Below, one piece after another: positions 43,584 through 52,814 of a stretch of 64,000 nucleotides of DNA; the first letter of the stretch is position 1, and each line of letters starts with the position of its first letter. The DNA lies in assembly GCF_902833085.1 (NCBI RefSeq), contig NZ_CADFEB010000016.1, positions 20,725 through 84,724 on the forward strand, written 5' to 3'. This DNA comes from Burkholderia ubonensis (GTDB taxonomy: Bacteria > Pseudomonadota > Gammaproteobacteria > Burkholderiales > Burkholderiaceae). Made by a program: the position numbers and the translations under genes. A model generated the notes under the pieces. It was not told the DNA's origin. It worked only from the letters and a program-made list of their open reading frames with translations, and did not search any database.

Positions 43584-43988
43584 ATGAAACGCATCATGCT
43601 GGTTCTTGCGCCGCTGGTATCGTCGCTGCTGATGGTCGTTCAACCGGCCGCCGCCGCACCGCAAGCCAAGGTCACGCCGCTGACCACCGAGCCATTGGCC
43701 GAGTATCCGGGCAAGGAAGTCCAGATGATCGTCGTGGATTATCCGCCCGGCAGCGTCGATCCCGTTCATCGTCACGATGCGCACGCATTCGTCTACGTGC
43801 TCGACGGCAGTATCGTGATGGGCCTGAACGGCGGCAAGGAGGTCACGCTCCACGCTGGCGACACGTTCCACGAAGGCCCGGAAGACGTGCACACGGTCGG
43901 ACGAAATGCGAGCAGCACAAAGCCCGCGAAGTTCGTCGTGTTCCTGATCAAGAACAAGGGTGCGCCGGTCCTCACGCCCGTGAAGTAG
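43584..43988 (+). CDS. Exported cupin-domain protein
   Basis: ATG 43584 gives 134 residues with a signal peptide (MKRIMLVLAPLVSSLLMVVQPAAAA). The single cupin barrel carries metal-ligand motifs: PGSVDPVHRHDAHAFVYVLDGSIVMGLNG, then AGDTFHEGPEDVHTVGRN. It is a periplasmic protein of unknown substrate. It begins four bases after the AhpD-like gene, so they are co-translated. Confidence 0.85.
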   Translation: MKRIMLVLAPLVSSLLMVVQPAAAAPQAKVTPLTTEPLAEYPGKEVQMIVVDYPPGSVDPVHRHDAHAFVYVLDGSIVMGLNGGKEVTLHAGDTFHEGPEDVHTVGRNASSTKPAKFVVFLIKNKGAPVLTPVK

Positions 43989-44003
43989 GGCCACCGTTGT
44001 CGA

Positions 44004-44022
44004 GGCCCGGCAACGCCGGGCC
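44004..44022 (+). terminator. Strong hairpin after the cupin gene
   Basis: GGCCCGGC and GCCGGGCC form an 8-bp GC stem with loop AAC, 15 bases after the cupin stop. A T-run is missing, so Rho-independent termination is likely but not certain. Confidence 0.55.
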
Positions 44023-44206
44023 GCCTGCGTGACACCGCGAACACTAAAAAAACACTGAAAAGTCGCGGCTCGCCCCGGATTCCAGCGCACCTCGCCGCAC
44101 CATCCGGGCAATCATCACAATTCTTTTAACTTTCCGTGAGGACTTCGACACCGGTCCGTCCCTACGCTGTGCGCATGTTTCCAGGACCCGCCCCCAGGAG
44201 CCCATC

Positions 44207-44722
44207 ATGCACACCCGCAGACGCTTTCTGTTCGCCGGCGCCACCGGTCTCGCGGCGCTCGCCGCGCTGACCTCCGCGGGCCGCCGCGCGCTGTTGCGCA
44301 GCGCCGTCGCCGCTCCGGCCGCCGGCGGCTTCGAAGTCACCCGCAGCGACGCCGAATGGCATCGGCTGCTGACGCCCGCCCAGTACGAGATCCTGCGCGA
44401 AGCCGGCACCGAGCGGCCGTACAGCAGCCCGCTGAACGACGAGCACCGGCCCGGCACGTTCGCGTGCGCGGGCTGCCAGCTCCCGCTGTTCTCGTCGACG
44501 ACGAAATTCGACAGCCATACCGGCTGGCCGAGCTTCTGGGCGCCGCTCGATCACGCGGTCATCACGAAGACCGACCTGTCGTTCGGGATGATCCGTACCG
44601 AAGTGCTGTGCCGCCGCTGCGGCGGCCACCTCGGCCACGTGTTCGACGACGGGCCGAAGCCGACCGGGCTGCGCTACTGCATGAACGGCCTCGCGCTCGC
44701 GTTCCACCCGACCCCGGCCTGA
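44207..44722 (+). CDS. msrB: Exported peptide methionine-R-sulfoxide reductase
   Basis: The 171-residue protein has a twin-arginine-like leader (MHTRRRFLFAGATGLAALAALTS). The MsrB domain contains two zinc CxxC pairs (FACAGCQLP, VLCRRCGGHLGHVF), HTGWPSFW and the catalytic Cys in LRYCMNGLAL. It repairs methionine-R-sulfoxide in proteins, here outside the cytoplasm. It is first in an operon with a DipZ-like reductase and MsrA. Confidence 0.92.
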   Translation: MHTRRRFLFAGATGLAALAALTSAGRRALLRSAVAAPAAGGFEVTRSDAEWHRLLTPAQYEILREAGTERPYSSPLNDEHRPGTFACAGCQLPLFSSTTKFDSHTGWPSFWAPLDHAVITKTDLSFGMIRTEVLCRRCGGHLGHVFDDGPKPTGLRYCMNGLALAFHPTPA

Positions 44723-44753
44723 TCCCGCCCCGAAACCCCACGGAGACTGCCTC

Positions 44754-46616
44754 ATGCTGCTCATCGTCCTCGCCTATCTCGGCGGCGTGCTCACGATCCT
44801 GAGCCCGTGCATCCTGCCCGTGCTGCCGTTCGTGTTCGCGCGCGCCGACCAGCCGTTCACGCGCTCCGGCCTGCCGCTCCTCGTCGGCATGGCGCTCACG
44901 TTCGCCGTCGTCGCAACGCTGGCCGCCGTCGGCGGCGGCTGGGCCGCGCAGGCCAACCAGGCCGGCCGCTGGGCCGCCCTCGCGCTGCTCGCGGTGTTCG
45001 GGCTGACGCTGCTGATGCCGCGGCTCGCGGAACACCTGACCCGCCCGCTCGTCGCCGCCGGCAACCGGCTCACCGGGCTCGCGCAGCGCGACGGCCGCCC
45101 GGCCGGCCCCGGCTCGTCGCTCCTGCTCGGCATCGCGACCGGCCTGCTGTGGGCGCCGTGCGCCGGGCCGATCCTCGGGCTCGTGCTGACCGGCGCCGCG
45201 CTGCACGGCGCGAACGTCGGCACGACGCTGCTGCTCGTCGCGTATGCGGCCGGCGCGGCGACGTCGCTCGGCGTCGCGCTCGTGATCGGCGGCAAGGTGT
45301 TCGCCGCGATGAAGCGCTCGCTCGGCGCCGGCGAATGGATCAAGCGCGGGATCGGCGCCGCGCTGCTGGCCGGGGTCGGCGCGATCGCGCTCGGCCTCGA
45401 TACGGGCGCACTGGCGCAGCTGTCGACGGTCACCACGGCCGGCCTCGAAACGAAACTCGTCGACCGCCTCTCGGGGCGCGTGCCGGCCGCGCAACCGGCG
45501 ATGGCCGCGACGGGCGCCGCGGGCGACACGACGACCGCCGCAGGCGCGCCCGCGCAGCCGGACGGCGCGATGATGCAGGCCGCGGACACGTCGCCGCAAC
45601 CGGCCGTGCAGGCGATGCGCGCCGCCGCACCGGCCGCGCTGCCGGTCGAAGGCACGCTGCCGCCGCTCGACGGCGCGGTGCAGTGGCTGAACTCGCCGCC
45701 GCTCACCACCGCCGGCCTGCGCGGCAAGGTCGTGCTCGTCGACTTCTGGACCTATTCGTGCATCAACTGCCTGCGCACGCTGCCGTACATCAATGCGTGG
45801 GCGCGCAAGTACGCGCCTTACGGGCTCGTCGTGATCGGCGTGCACGCGCCGGAATTCGCGTTCGAGCGCGACATCGGCAACGTGCGGAAGGCCGTCCATG
45901 ATCTGGGCATCGGCTATCCGGTCGCGATCGACAACAACTATGCGATCTGGCGCGCGTTCGGCAACGAATACTGGCCGGCGCACTACTTCGTCGACGCGCA
46001 GGGCCGAATCCGCCGCCACCACTTCGGCGAAGGCGAGTACGCGGAATCGGAGCGGGCGATCCAGGCGCTGCTCGCCGAAGCGGGTCGTCCCGACGCGCTG
46101 AAGGTGCCGGTCGGGCTTGCCGGCGCACCCGCGCAAGGCGCGCAGGCCGCCGCCGACAACGCGGACGTCCGGTCTCCCGAAACCTACGTCGGCTATGCGC
46201 GCGCGGCGGATTTCGCGTCGCCCGGCGGCGTGGTGCGCGACGCCGCGCATCGCTACGACGCGCCGGCCCGGCCCGGCCTGAACGGCTGGGGCCTCGCCGG
46301 CACGTGGAAGGTCGGCGCGGAGGACGCGGCGCTCGCGGCGCCGGCCGGCCGGATCGTCTATCGCTTTCATGCGCGCGACCTGCACCTCGTGCTCGGGCCC
46401 GACGCGGACGGCCGGCCGGTGCGCTTCCGGGTCACGCTCGACGGCGCGGCGCCCGGCGACGCGCACGGCGCGGACGTGGACGCGCGCGGCTACGGCACCG
46501 TGACCGGACAGCGGCTGTATCAGCTCGTCCGCCAGGCCGGCCCGATCGCGGACCGCACGTTCTCGATCGAGTTTCTCGACCCGGGCGTGCGCGCGTATTC
46601 GTTCACGTTCGGCTGA
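44754..46616 (+). CDS. DipZ-like CcdA-thioredoxin membrane reductase
   Basis: The 620-residue protein starts with a CcdA-type membrane domain (about 1-235) with paired cysteines in LSPCILPVLPF and LWAPCAGPILGL. An Ala/Pro-rich linker, a TlpA-like thioredoxin domain (about 300-440, DFWTYSCINCLRTLPYINAW with CxxC) and a C-terminal beta-rich DipZ domain (about 480-620, HRYDAPARPGLNGWGLAGTW) follow. It should carry electrons across the inner membrane to exported partners; the flanking msrB and msrA are the obvious ones. Confidence 0.9.
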   Translation: MLLIVLAYLGGVLTILSPCILPVLPFVFARADQPFTRSGLPLLVGMALTFAVVATLAAVGGGWAAQANQAGRWAALALLAVFGLTLLMPRLAEHLTRPLVAAGNRLTGLAQRDGRPAGPGSSLLLGIATGLLWAPCAGPILGLVLTGAALHGANVGTTLLLVAYAAGAATSLGVALVIGGKVFAAMKRSLGAGEWIKRGIGAALLAGVGAIALGLDTGALAQLSTVTTAGLETKLVDRLSGRVPAAQPAMAATGAAGDTTTAAGAPAQPDGAMMQAADTSPQPAVQAMRAAAPAALPVEGTLPPLDGAVQWLNSPPLTTAGLRGKVVLVDFWTYSCINCLRTLPYINAWARKYAPYGLVVIGVHAPEFAFERDIGNVRKAVHDLGIGYPVAIDNNYAIWRAFGNEYWPAHYFVDAQGRIRRHHFGEGEYAESERAIQALLAEAGRPDALKVPVGLAGAPAQGAQAAADNADVRSPETYVGYARAADFASPGGVVRDAAHRYDAPARPGLNGWGLAGTWKVGAEDAALAAPAGRIVYRFHARDLHLVLGPDADGRPVRFRVTLDGAAPGDAHGADVDARGYGTVTGQRLYQLVRQAGPIADRTFSIEFLDPGVRAYSFTFG

Positions 46617-46648
46617 GCACCGGCGGACTTCTTGCACAGGAGCACATC

Positions 46649-47392
46649 GTGAGTACGACATCGTCGCCCAACCGGGCCCCGCGGCGCGGGGCCGTCGTCC
46701 GGCATCGCGTCGCCGTTCTCGCGGTCGCCGCCGCGGCCGCGTTCGGTTATCAAGGCATCGTCAATTCGGCCGAACCGGTCGCCGCCATGCCGGCGCCCGC
46801 GCTCGACGAAACGCCCGCTGCATCGCACAACGAGACGGCCGTCCTCGCCGGCGGCTGCTTCTGGGGCGTGCAGGGCGTGTTCGAGCACGTGAAGGGCGTG
46901 AAGCAGGTCACGGCCGGCTACGCGGGCGGCATGGCGGCGACCGCGCACTACACGCTCGTCGGCACCGGGCTGACGGGCCACGCGGAATCGGTCAGCATCG
47001 TCTACGACCCTGCGCAGATCACCTACGGCCGGCTGCTGCAGATCTTCTTCTCGGTCGTGCACGACCCGACCGAGCTCAACCGCCAGGGCCCCGACGACGG
47101 CACGCAGTACCGGTCGGCGATCTTCCCGACCAACGCGCAGCAGCGCGCGGTCGCGAACGCGTACATCGCGCAGCTCGGCAACGCGCACGTGTTCCCCGCG
47201 CCGATCGTCACGCGCGTCGAGCCGTTCAACGGGTTCTACCCGGCCGAGACCTATCACCAGAACTATCTGGAGCTGCATCCGGACGCGCCGTACATCGCGA
47301 TCAACGACCTGCCGAAAGTCGCCGGCCTGAAGCAGCTGTTCCCGTCGATCTACCGGTCCGACGCGGTGCTGTGGCGGCAGACGCATCTCTGA
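46649..47392 (+). CDS. msrA: Exported peptide methionine-S-sulfoxide reductase
   Basis: A GTG at 46649 with GGAG before it gives 247 residues; the frame upstream only overlaps the DipZ-like gene. The N-terminal RRGAVVRHRVAVLAVAAAAAFGYQG is a likely signal or membrane anchor. The catalytic motif LAGGCFWGVQGVFEHVKGV and GYAGG, QYRSAIFP and YHQNYLE segments are typical of MsrA. It reduces methionine-S-sulfoxide. Confidence 0.92.
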   Translation: MSTTSSPNRAPRRGAVVRHRVAVLAVAAAAAFGYQGIVNSAEPVAAMPAPALDETPAASHNETAVLAGGCFWGVQGVFEHVKGVKQVTAGYAGGMAATAHYTLVGTGLTGHAESVSIVYDPAQITYGRLLQIFFSVVHDPTELNRQGPDDGTQYRSAIFPTNAQQRAVANAYIAQLGNAHVFPAPIVTRVEPFNGFYPAETYHQNYLELHPDAPYIAINDLPKVAGLKQLFPSIYRSDAVLWRQTHL

Positions 47393-47687
47393 CACGCCGG
47401 GCGCGCGCGGCGGGTATCGACGGCCCGTCGCGCCGCCGGCCGCCGCCGTCGAGATCGACGCGCGCGCAACGATCCGCTTCGTGCATCTCGTCGTGCCGTG
47501 CCGATCGTTGCGCGTTGCCGCGAATCGCATCGCCGCATCGCCTCCTCACGCGCGGATTCGTAGAGAACAACCCTAGCCCTGCCATGCAAGGCCGGCTCCC
47601 CCCGGGCAACTTCGCGTAAACTGGATCACGGCGGCCGCTCGCGTTCGGCGAAGGTCGCCGCTCCCACCCCGGATGGAGACGTCACGC

Positions 47688-48803
47688 ATGCGTATCGCGC
47701 CTTTGCTGGACAGCAATCCCGTCGAACCGCCCGCCAACACGCAGACGCGCGACTTGCGGCGCGTGCCGATTCACCCCGATCACTGGTATCCGCTCGCCTG
47801 GTCGCGCGAGGTCAAGCGCGGCGGCACGCTCGGCGTGCGCTTTGCCGGCGATCCGATCGTGCTGGTACGCACCGCGTCCGGCGCGGTGTTCGCGCTCGAG
47901 GACCGCTGCGCGCACCGGCAGGTGCCGCTGCACGAGGGCGTCGTGACCGGCGAATCGATTCGCTGCTGCTATCACGGCTGGACCTACGACTGCACCGGGC
48001 GCTGCATCGACGTGCCCTACCTCGGCCGCGAGCGCCTGCCGAACGGCGTGCGCGCGTATCCGTGCCGCGAGGCGCACGGCCTGATCTTCGTGTTTCCCGG
48101 CGATGCCGCGCTGGCCGGCGAGCGGCCGCTGCCCGAGCTGCCGTCGGTCACGGACAACGCGTACAAGACGCGCCGCTTCGGCCGCGAGGTCAAGTGCCAT
48201 TACTCGTTCATGCACGAGAACCTGATGGACATGAACCACCAGTTCCTGCATCGGCGGCAGATGGGACAGATGCGCGCGCGTTCCGTGGGCCGCCGCCGCG
48301 GCGACGACTGGGTCGAGGTCGACTACACGTTCGCGCGGATGGAGGGCAAGCAGCCCGTCGGCGAGGCGCTCGTGTTCGGCGCCAGCAGGAAAGCCGGCGA
48401 CCAGACCGACAAGAGCGTGATGACGGTCCGCACCGGCTATCCGTACCAGACGCTGCGCATCCTCTCGAGCGAAGGCACGCTGGTGATGGACCTGTGGATC
48501 GTCTATGTGCCGCTCGACGCGGCGCAGCGCACCAACCGCACGTTCGGCCTGCTGTCGATCCGCAAGCCCGGCATCCCGTTCGCGCTGGATCTCGCGTGGC
48601 CGCTGCTCGTGTGGTTCACCGAACGCATCTTCAAGGAGGACCGCTGGATCGTCGAGCTCGAGCAGGCGGCGCACGACGCGCAGGGCGCCGACCGGAACCA
48701 CGAGGTGTTTCCGGTCATCAACGAATTGCGCGACCTGCTGCGCCATTGCGGCGGCCGCACGGTGATCCCGATCCGCGACGCGGGCGCGAGCGACGACGCC
48801 TGA
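47688..48803 (+). CDS. Rieske non-heme iron oxygenase
   Basis: ATG 47688 has GGAG nine bases upstream; ATG 47673 overlaps that site, so 371 residues are chosen. An N-terminal Rieske domain has CAHRQVPLHEG and CCYHGWTYDCTGRC (two Cys and two His). The catalytic domain has ENLMDMNHQFLHRR with iron-binding His residues, as in PaO/vanillate-demethylase-like oxygenases. No reductase or ferredoxin gene is adjacent. The substrate is unknown. Confidence 0.88.
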   Translation: MRIAPLLDSNPVEPPANTQTRDLRRVPIHPDHWYPLAWSREVKRGGTLGVRFAGDPIVLVRTASGAVFALEDRCAHRQVPLHEGVVTGESIRCCYHGWTYDCTGRCIDVPYLGRERLPNGVRAYPCREAHGLIFVFPGDAALAGERPLPELPSVTDNAYKTRRFGREVKCHYSFMHENLMDMNHQFLHRRQMGQMRARSVGRRRGDDWVEVDYTFARMEGKQPVGEALVFGASRKAGDQTDKSVMTVRTGYPYQTLRILSSEGTLVMDLWIVYVPLDAAQRTNRTFGLLSIRKPGIPFALDLAWPLLVWFTERIFKEDRWIVELEQAAHDAQGADRNHEVFPVINELRDLLRHCGGRTVIPIRDAGASDDA

Positions 48804-48859
48804 CGCCTGACGCAGCCGAACCGGCGCGGCGGCGTCACGGGACGCGCCGCGCGGGTTCG

Positions 48860-49249
48860 CTACAGACGAAACGCGCCCGGCAATAGCGCTTGCGCGGTCG
48901 TCACTTCGACGTCGCCCTTCAGGTTGCCCAGAATCACCTCGATATCGGGCGCGCCGATTTCGATGATCACCTGCCGGCACGCGCCGCACGGCGCGACGGG
49001 GTCGTCCGTGTCGGCCACGACCGCCAGCCGCGCGAAATCGCCCGGACGATAGCCGGCCGCGATCGCGGCAAAGAGCGCCGTGCGTTCCGCGCAATTGCAC
49101 AGTCCGTACGACGCGTTCTCGACGTTGCAGCCGTGAAACACCGTGCCGTCGCGCGCCTCCAGCGCCGCGCCGACCTTGAAGCGCGAATACGGTGCGTACG
49201 CGCGTTCGCGCGCCGCCTTGGCCTGCTCGATCAGTTTGTCTCGTTCCAT
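48860..49249 (-). CDS. cdd: Cytidine deaminase
   Basis: ATG 49249 (MERDKLIEQAKAARERAYAPYSRFKVGAAL) gives 129 residues, the usual length of the small tetrameric form. Zinc and catalytic motifs are HGCNVENASYGLCNCAERTALF and PCGACRQVIIE. It converts cytidine and deoxycytidine to uridine and deoxyuridine, feeding thymidine phosphorylase. It is last in the tsx-NUP-nupC-deoC-deoA-cdd operon. Confidence 0.95.
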   Translation of the reverse strand: MERDKLIEQAKAARERAYAPYSRFKVGAALEARDGTVFHGCNVENASYGLCNCAERTALFAAIAAGYRPGDFARLAVVADTDDPVAPCGACRQVIIEIGAPDIEVILGNLKGDVEVTTAQALLPGAFRL

Positions 49250-49304
49250 TGCGACGATGCCTCGGGTGATGGGGGGAGTGTGGGTCGATGCGATGCCGCG
49301 CGCA

Positions 49305-50624
49305 TCAGTCGACCCATTGATGGATCGTCGGCGGCAGCGCGTCGGCCGTGTCGCCCACTGTATAGATCCGCTGGATTTCCGCGACCGCGCGCGCGGCGGC
49401 GTCCGCGTCGCGCGCATGCACGAAGCCGAGCGGCTCGCCGGCTTCCACGCGCTGCCCGAGCTCCGCCAGCGCCGACAGCCCGACGCCGTAATCGATCGCG
49501 TCTTCCGCGCGCGTGCGGCCGCCGCCGAGCGCGACGACCACCAGCCCGAGCGCACGGCAATCGACCCGCTGCACGACGCCGCTCGCGAGCGCCGGCGCCG
49601 GCACGGTCACGGCGGCCCGCGCGAGATGACGCGCGGGCGCGTCGAGCAGGTCCGCCGGGCCGCCCAGCATCGCGATCATCTTCGCGAAGCGCTCCGCGGC
49701 CGCGCCCGAATCCAGCGCCTGCTGCAGCATCGCGTGCGCGCGCGCGGCGTCGCCGGCCAGCCCGCCGGTGACGAGCAGCTGCGCCGACAGCGCCATCGTC
49801 ACCTCGTGCAGCCGCGCCGGCCGCGCGTTGCGGGTCAGATAGTCGATCGCGCACGCCACCTCGATCGCATTGCCCGCGCAAGGCGCGAGCGACTGGTTCA
49901 TGTCGGTGAGGATCGCGGTCGTCTTCATCCCCGCGCCGTTGCCGACGTCGACGATGCTGCGCGCCAGCTCGACCGATTTCTCGTAGGTCGGCATGAACGC
50001 GCCGGAGCCGACCTTCACGTCCATCACGAGGCCGTCGAGCCCCGCCGCGAGCTTCTTCGACAGGATCGACGCGGTGATCATCGCGACCGATTCGACGGTC
50101 GCGGTGATGTCGCGCGTCGCATAGATCCGCTTGTCCGCCGGCGCGAGCTGCGCGGTCTGGCCGATGATCGCGACGCCCACGTCGCGCACCGTGCGGCGAA
50201 ACGCCTGCGTGTCCGGCGTGACGTCGTAGCCGGGAATCGCGCTCAGCTTGTCGAGCGTGCCGCCGGTATGGCCGAGCCCGCGCCCGGAAATCATCGGCAC
50301 GAAGCCGCCGCACGCGGCGACCATCGGGCCGAGCATCAGCGACACGACGTCGCCGACGCCGCCGGTCGAATGCTTGTCGATCACGGGCCCGCCCAGGTCG
50401 AGCCCGCGCCAGTCGAGCACCTCGCCCGAATCGCGCTGCGCGAGCGTCAGCGCGACGCGTTCGTCGACGCTCAGGTCGTTGAAATACACGGCCATCGCGA
50501 AGGCCGCGACCTGGCCTTCGGTGACGCTCCCGTCGGTCACGCCGCGCACGAACGCGGCAATCTCGTCGCGGCCGAGCGGCTGGCGATCGCGCTTCTTGCG
50601 AATGAATTCCTGCGGCAGAAACAT
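49305..50624 (-). CDS. deoA: Thymidine phosphorylase
   Basis: ATG 50624 (MFLPQEFIRKKRDRQPLGRDEIAAFVRGV) aligns with the E. coli start and has GAGGGG before it; the protein is 439 residues. Family motifs include DKHSTGGVGDVVSLMLGPMVAACGG (phosphate site), SGRGLGHTGGTLDKLSAIPG and VMDVKVGSGAFMPTYE. It splits thymidine and deoxyuridine into base and deoxyribose 1-phosphate. Confidence 0.96.
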   Translation of the reverse strand: MFLPQEFIRKKRDRQPLGRDEIAAFVRGVTDGSVTEGQVAAFAMAVYFNDLSVDERVALTLAQRDSGEVLDWRGLDLGGPVIDKHSTGGVGDVVSLMLGPMVAACGGFVPMISGRGLGHTGGTLDKLSAIPGYDVTPDTQAFRRTVRDVGVAIIGQTAQLAPADKRIYATRDITATVESVAMITASILSKKLAAGLDGLVMDVKVGSGAFMPTYEKSVELARSIVDVGNGAGMKTTAILTDMNQSLAPCAGNAIEVACAIDYLTRNARPARLHEVTMALSAQLLVTGGLAGDAARAHAMLQQALDSGAAAERFAKMIAMLGGPADLLDAPARHLARAAVTVPAPALASGVVQRVDCRALGLVVVALGGGRTRAEDAIDYGVGLSALAELGQRVEAGEPLGFVHARDADAAARAVAEIQRIYTVGDTADALPPTIHQWVD

Positions 50625-50641
50625 CGTCGAACCCCTCAATA

Positions 50642-51442
50642 TCAATAGGAAGATGGCCGGACCGCGCCGGGCGCGTGGCCGAGTACGGCAAGCAGATTCG
50701 CGAGCAGGCTCGACGCGCCGAAGCGGAACGTCGCGGGCGTCGCCCAGCCCGGCCCGAACACCTGCTCGGCGAGCGTGAGATAGGCGGCCGCCTCGTCAGC
50801 GGTGCGCACGCCGCCCGCCGCCTTGAAGCCCACCGCGCGCCCGGACTCGCGGATCGTGCCGAGCATGATCGCGGCCGCGTCGAGCGTCGCGTTGACGGGC
50901 ACCTTTCCCGTCGACGTCTTGATGAAATCCGCGCCGGCCTCGATCGCGATCTCGCTCGCCTGCCGGATCAGCGCCGGCTCGCGCAGCTCGCCCGATTCGA
51001 CGATCACCTTCAGGCACTTGCCGGCCGCGGCCGCGCGGCATTGCGCGACCAGCTCGCGGCCAATCTGCGCGTCGCCCGCGAGCAGCGCGCGATACGGGAA
51101 CACGACGTCGATCTCGTCCGCGCCGAGCGCGGCCGCATCGGCGGTTTCGCGCGCCGCCGCGTCGGGCGGCAGGTCGCCGGACGGGAAGTTCGTCACGGTG
51201 GCGATCGGCAGCGCGAGGCCGCGCGCGGCCAGCGCGGCGCGCGCGGTTGCGACGAATCGCGGATACACGCACAGCGCCGCGGGCGTGCCGACCGGCGTGT
51301 CGGCGGACGCGGCCAGCGCGTCGATCCGGGCTTCGGTGTCGTCGTCGTTCAGCGACGTCAGATCGATGAGGTGCAGCGCCTTGAGCGCCGCCTCGGCCAG
51401 CAGGTTGCGTGACACGGAGTCGATGGGGGAAGAAGCCTTCAT
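50642..51442 (-). CDS. deoC: Deoxyribose-phosphate aldolase
   Basis: The 266-residue TIM-barrel protein has the Schiff-base Lys in ADFIKTSTGKVPVNATLDAA, preceded by LKVIVESGEL and followed by VGFKAAGGVRTADEAAAYL. It cleaves deoxyribose 5-phosphate to acetaldehyde and glyceraldehyde 3-phosphate, finishing the sugar half of nucleoside breakdown. It starts 15 bases after nupC. No deoB gene is in the window. Confidence 0.95.
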   Translation of the reverse strand: MKASSPIDSVSRNLLAEAALKALHLIDLTSLNDDDTEARIDALAASADTPVGTPAALCVYPRFVATARAALAARGLALPIATVTNFPSGDLPPDAAARETADAAALGADEIDVVFPYRALLAGDAQIGRELVAQCRAAAAGKCLKVIVESGELREPALIRQASEIAIEAGADFIKTSTGKVPVNATLDAAAIMLGTIRESGRAVGFKAAGGVRTADEAAAYLTLAEQVFGPGWATPATFRFGASSLLANLLAVLGHAPGAVRPSSY

Positions 51443-51457
51443 GCGGGCAAGTCTCGC

Positions 51458-52711
51458 TCAATGCAGGGAAAAGAACAGGCCGGCGATCGCGGCGCTCATC
51501 AGGTTCGACAGCGTCGCGGCCGTCAGCGCGCGCAGGCCGTGCCGGGCCACCTCCGAGCGGCGCTCCGGCGCGACCGCGCTGAAGCCGCCCGCGAGGATCG
51601 CGATCGACGAGAAGTTCGCGAAGCCGCACAGCGCGAACGACACGATCGCGACCGTCTTCGGATCGAGCCCCTGCGCGCCGTTCTTCAGGTACGGCGACAG
51701 GTCGCCGTACGCGACGAACTCGTTGAAGATCAGCTTCTCGCCGATGAAGTTGCCGGCCAGCACCGCATCATGCCACGGCACGCCGATCATCCACGCGAGC
51801 GGCGCGAATACGCGGCCGAGCAGGCCCGGCAGCGTGACGTGCGGAAAGCCGGCCAGCGCGGCCGCGCCGCTCACGATCAGGTTCATCAGCGCGATCAGCC
51901 CGACGAACGCGATCAGCATCGCGCCGACGTTGATCGCGATCCGCAGGCCCACGGACGCGCCGGACGCGGCCGCCTCGATCACGTTGGCCGCGCGCTTGTC
52001 GTCGAAGTCGAGCCCCTCGACGACGATGCGGCTCGGCTCGACGGTCGGAAACAGCAGCTTGCCGAACAGCAGCCCGCCCGGCACGGCCATGAACGACGCG
52101 GCGAGCAGATACTCCATCTTCACGCCGAGGCCGGCATAGCCGACCAGCACCGAGCCCGCAATCGACGCCATGCCGCTCGCCATCACCGTGAAGATCTCCG
52201 CGCTCGTCATCTGCTTCACGAACGGCTTCACGAGCGCCGGCATCTCGCTCTGCCCGAGGAAGATCGTCGCGACGGCCGAGCACGCTTCGATCCGGCTCAC
52301 GCCGAGCAGCTTCGCCAGCGCGGCTCCAAGGATCGCGACGATCCATTTCATCACGCCGAGGTAGTACAGCACCGCGATCAGCGCGGTCACGAAGATGATC
52401 ATCGGCAGCACGCGCAGCCCGAACACGAAGCCGCCGTCGCCGAACAGCTGGAACATCCGGTTGTCGACCAGCCCGCCGAACACGAACGCGATGCCGTGGT
52501 TGCCCATGTCGAGCACGCGGTTGACGCCGTTGGCGGCCGTCGCGAGCGCCGCGCGGCCCGCCGGCACGAACAGCACGAGCGCGCCGATCGCGAGCTGCGT
52601 GAGCAGCGCCGCGATCATCGTGCGGCCGCGCACCGCGCGCCGGTTGTTCGACAGCAGATAGGCGATCAACAGCAGGAACAGCATGCCCGACAGACTGCGC
52701 AGAATATCCAC
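51458..52711 (-). CDS. nupC: Concentrative nucleoside transporter
   Basis: GTG 52711 (VDILRSLSGMLFLLLIAYLLSNN) gives 417 residues, the normal CNT length; a purine-rich GAGGGGG precedes it. Multiple helices and the CNT signatures are visible: IFLGQSEMPALVKPFV, FVAYGDLSPYLKNGA and LCGFANFSSIAILAGG. It is an inner-membrane ion-coupled nucleoside importer. Confidence 0.92.
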   Translation of the reverse strand: MDILRSLSGMLFLLLIAYLLSNNRRAVRGRTMIAALLTQLAIGALVLFVPAGRAALATAANGVNRVLDMGNHGIAFVFGGLVDNRMFQLFGDGGFVFGLRVLPMIIFVTALIAVLYYLGVMKWIVAILGAALAKLLGVSRIEACSAVATIFLGQSEMPALVKPFVKQMTSAEIFTVMASGMASIAGSVLVGYAGLGVKMEYLLAASFMAVPGGLLFGKLLFPTVEPSRIVVEGLDFDDKRAANVIEAAASGASVGLRIAINVGAMLIAFVGLIALMNLIVSGAAALAGFPHVTLPGLLGRVFAPLAWMIGVPWHDAVLAGNFIGEKLIFNEFVAYGDLSPYLKNGAQGLDPKTVAIVSFALCGFANFSSIAILAGGFSAVAPERRSEVARHGLRALTAATLSNLMSAAIAGLFFSLH

Positions 52712-52814
52712 GTGGTGCCCCCTCTCTCGTTGTTGGAACGCGCTCGCCGGCAGCGAGCCCGTCAAATGCCCGCGCCGCATCCGGCGCGAGCCGGTGTCAC
52801 GCGCACGGCCGCCG

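Noticed and set aside
44562..46661. A 699-codon frame antisense to the DipZ-like gene
   Set aside because: The sense strand shows full CcdA, thioredoxin and DipZ motifs; the antisense product is low-complexity Arg/Glu/Ala.
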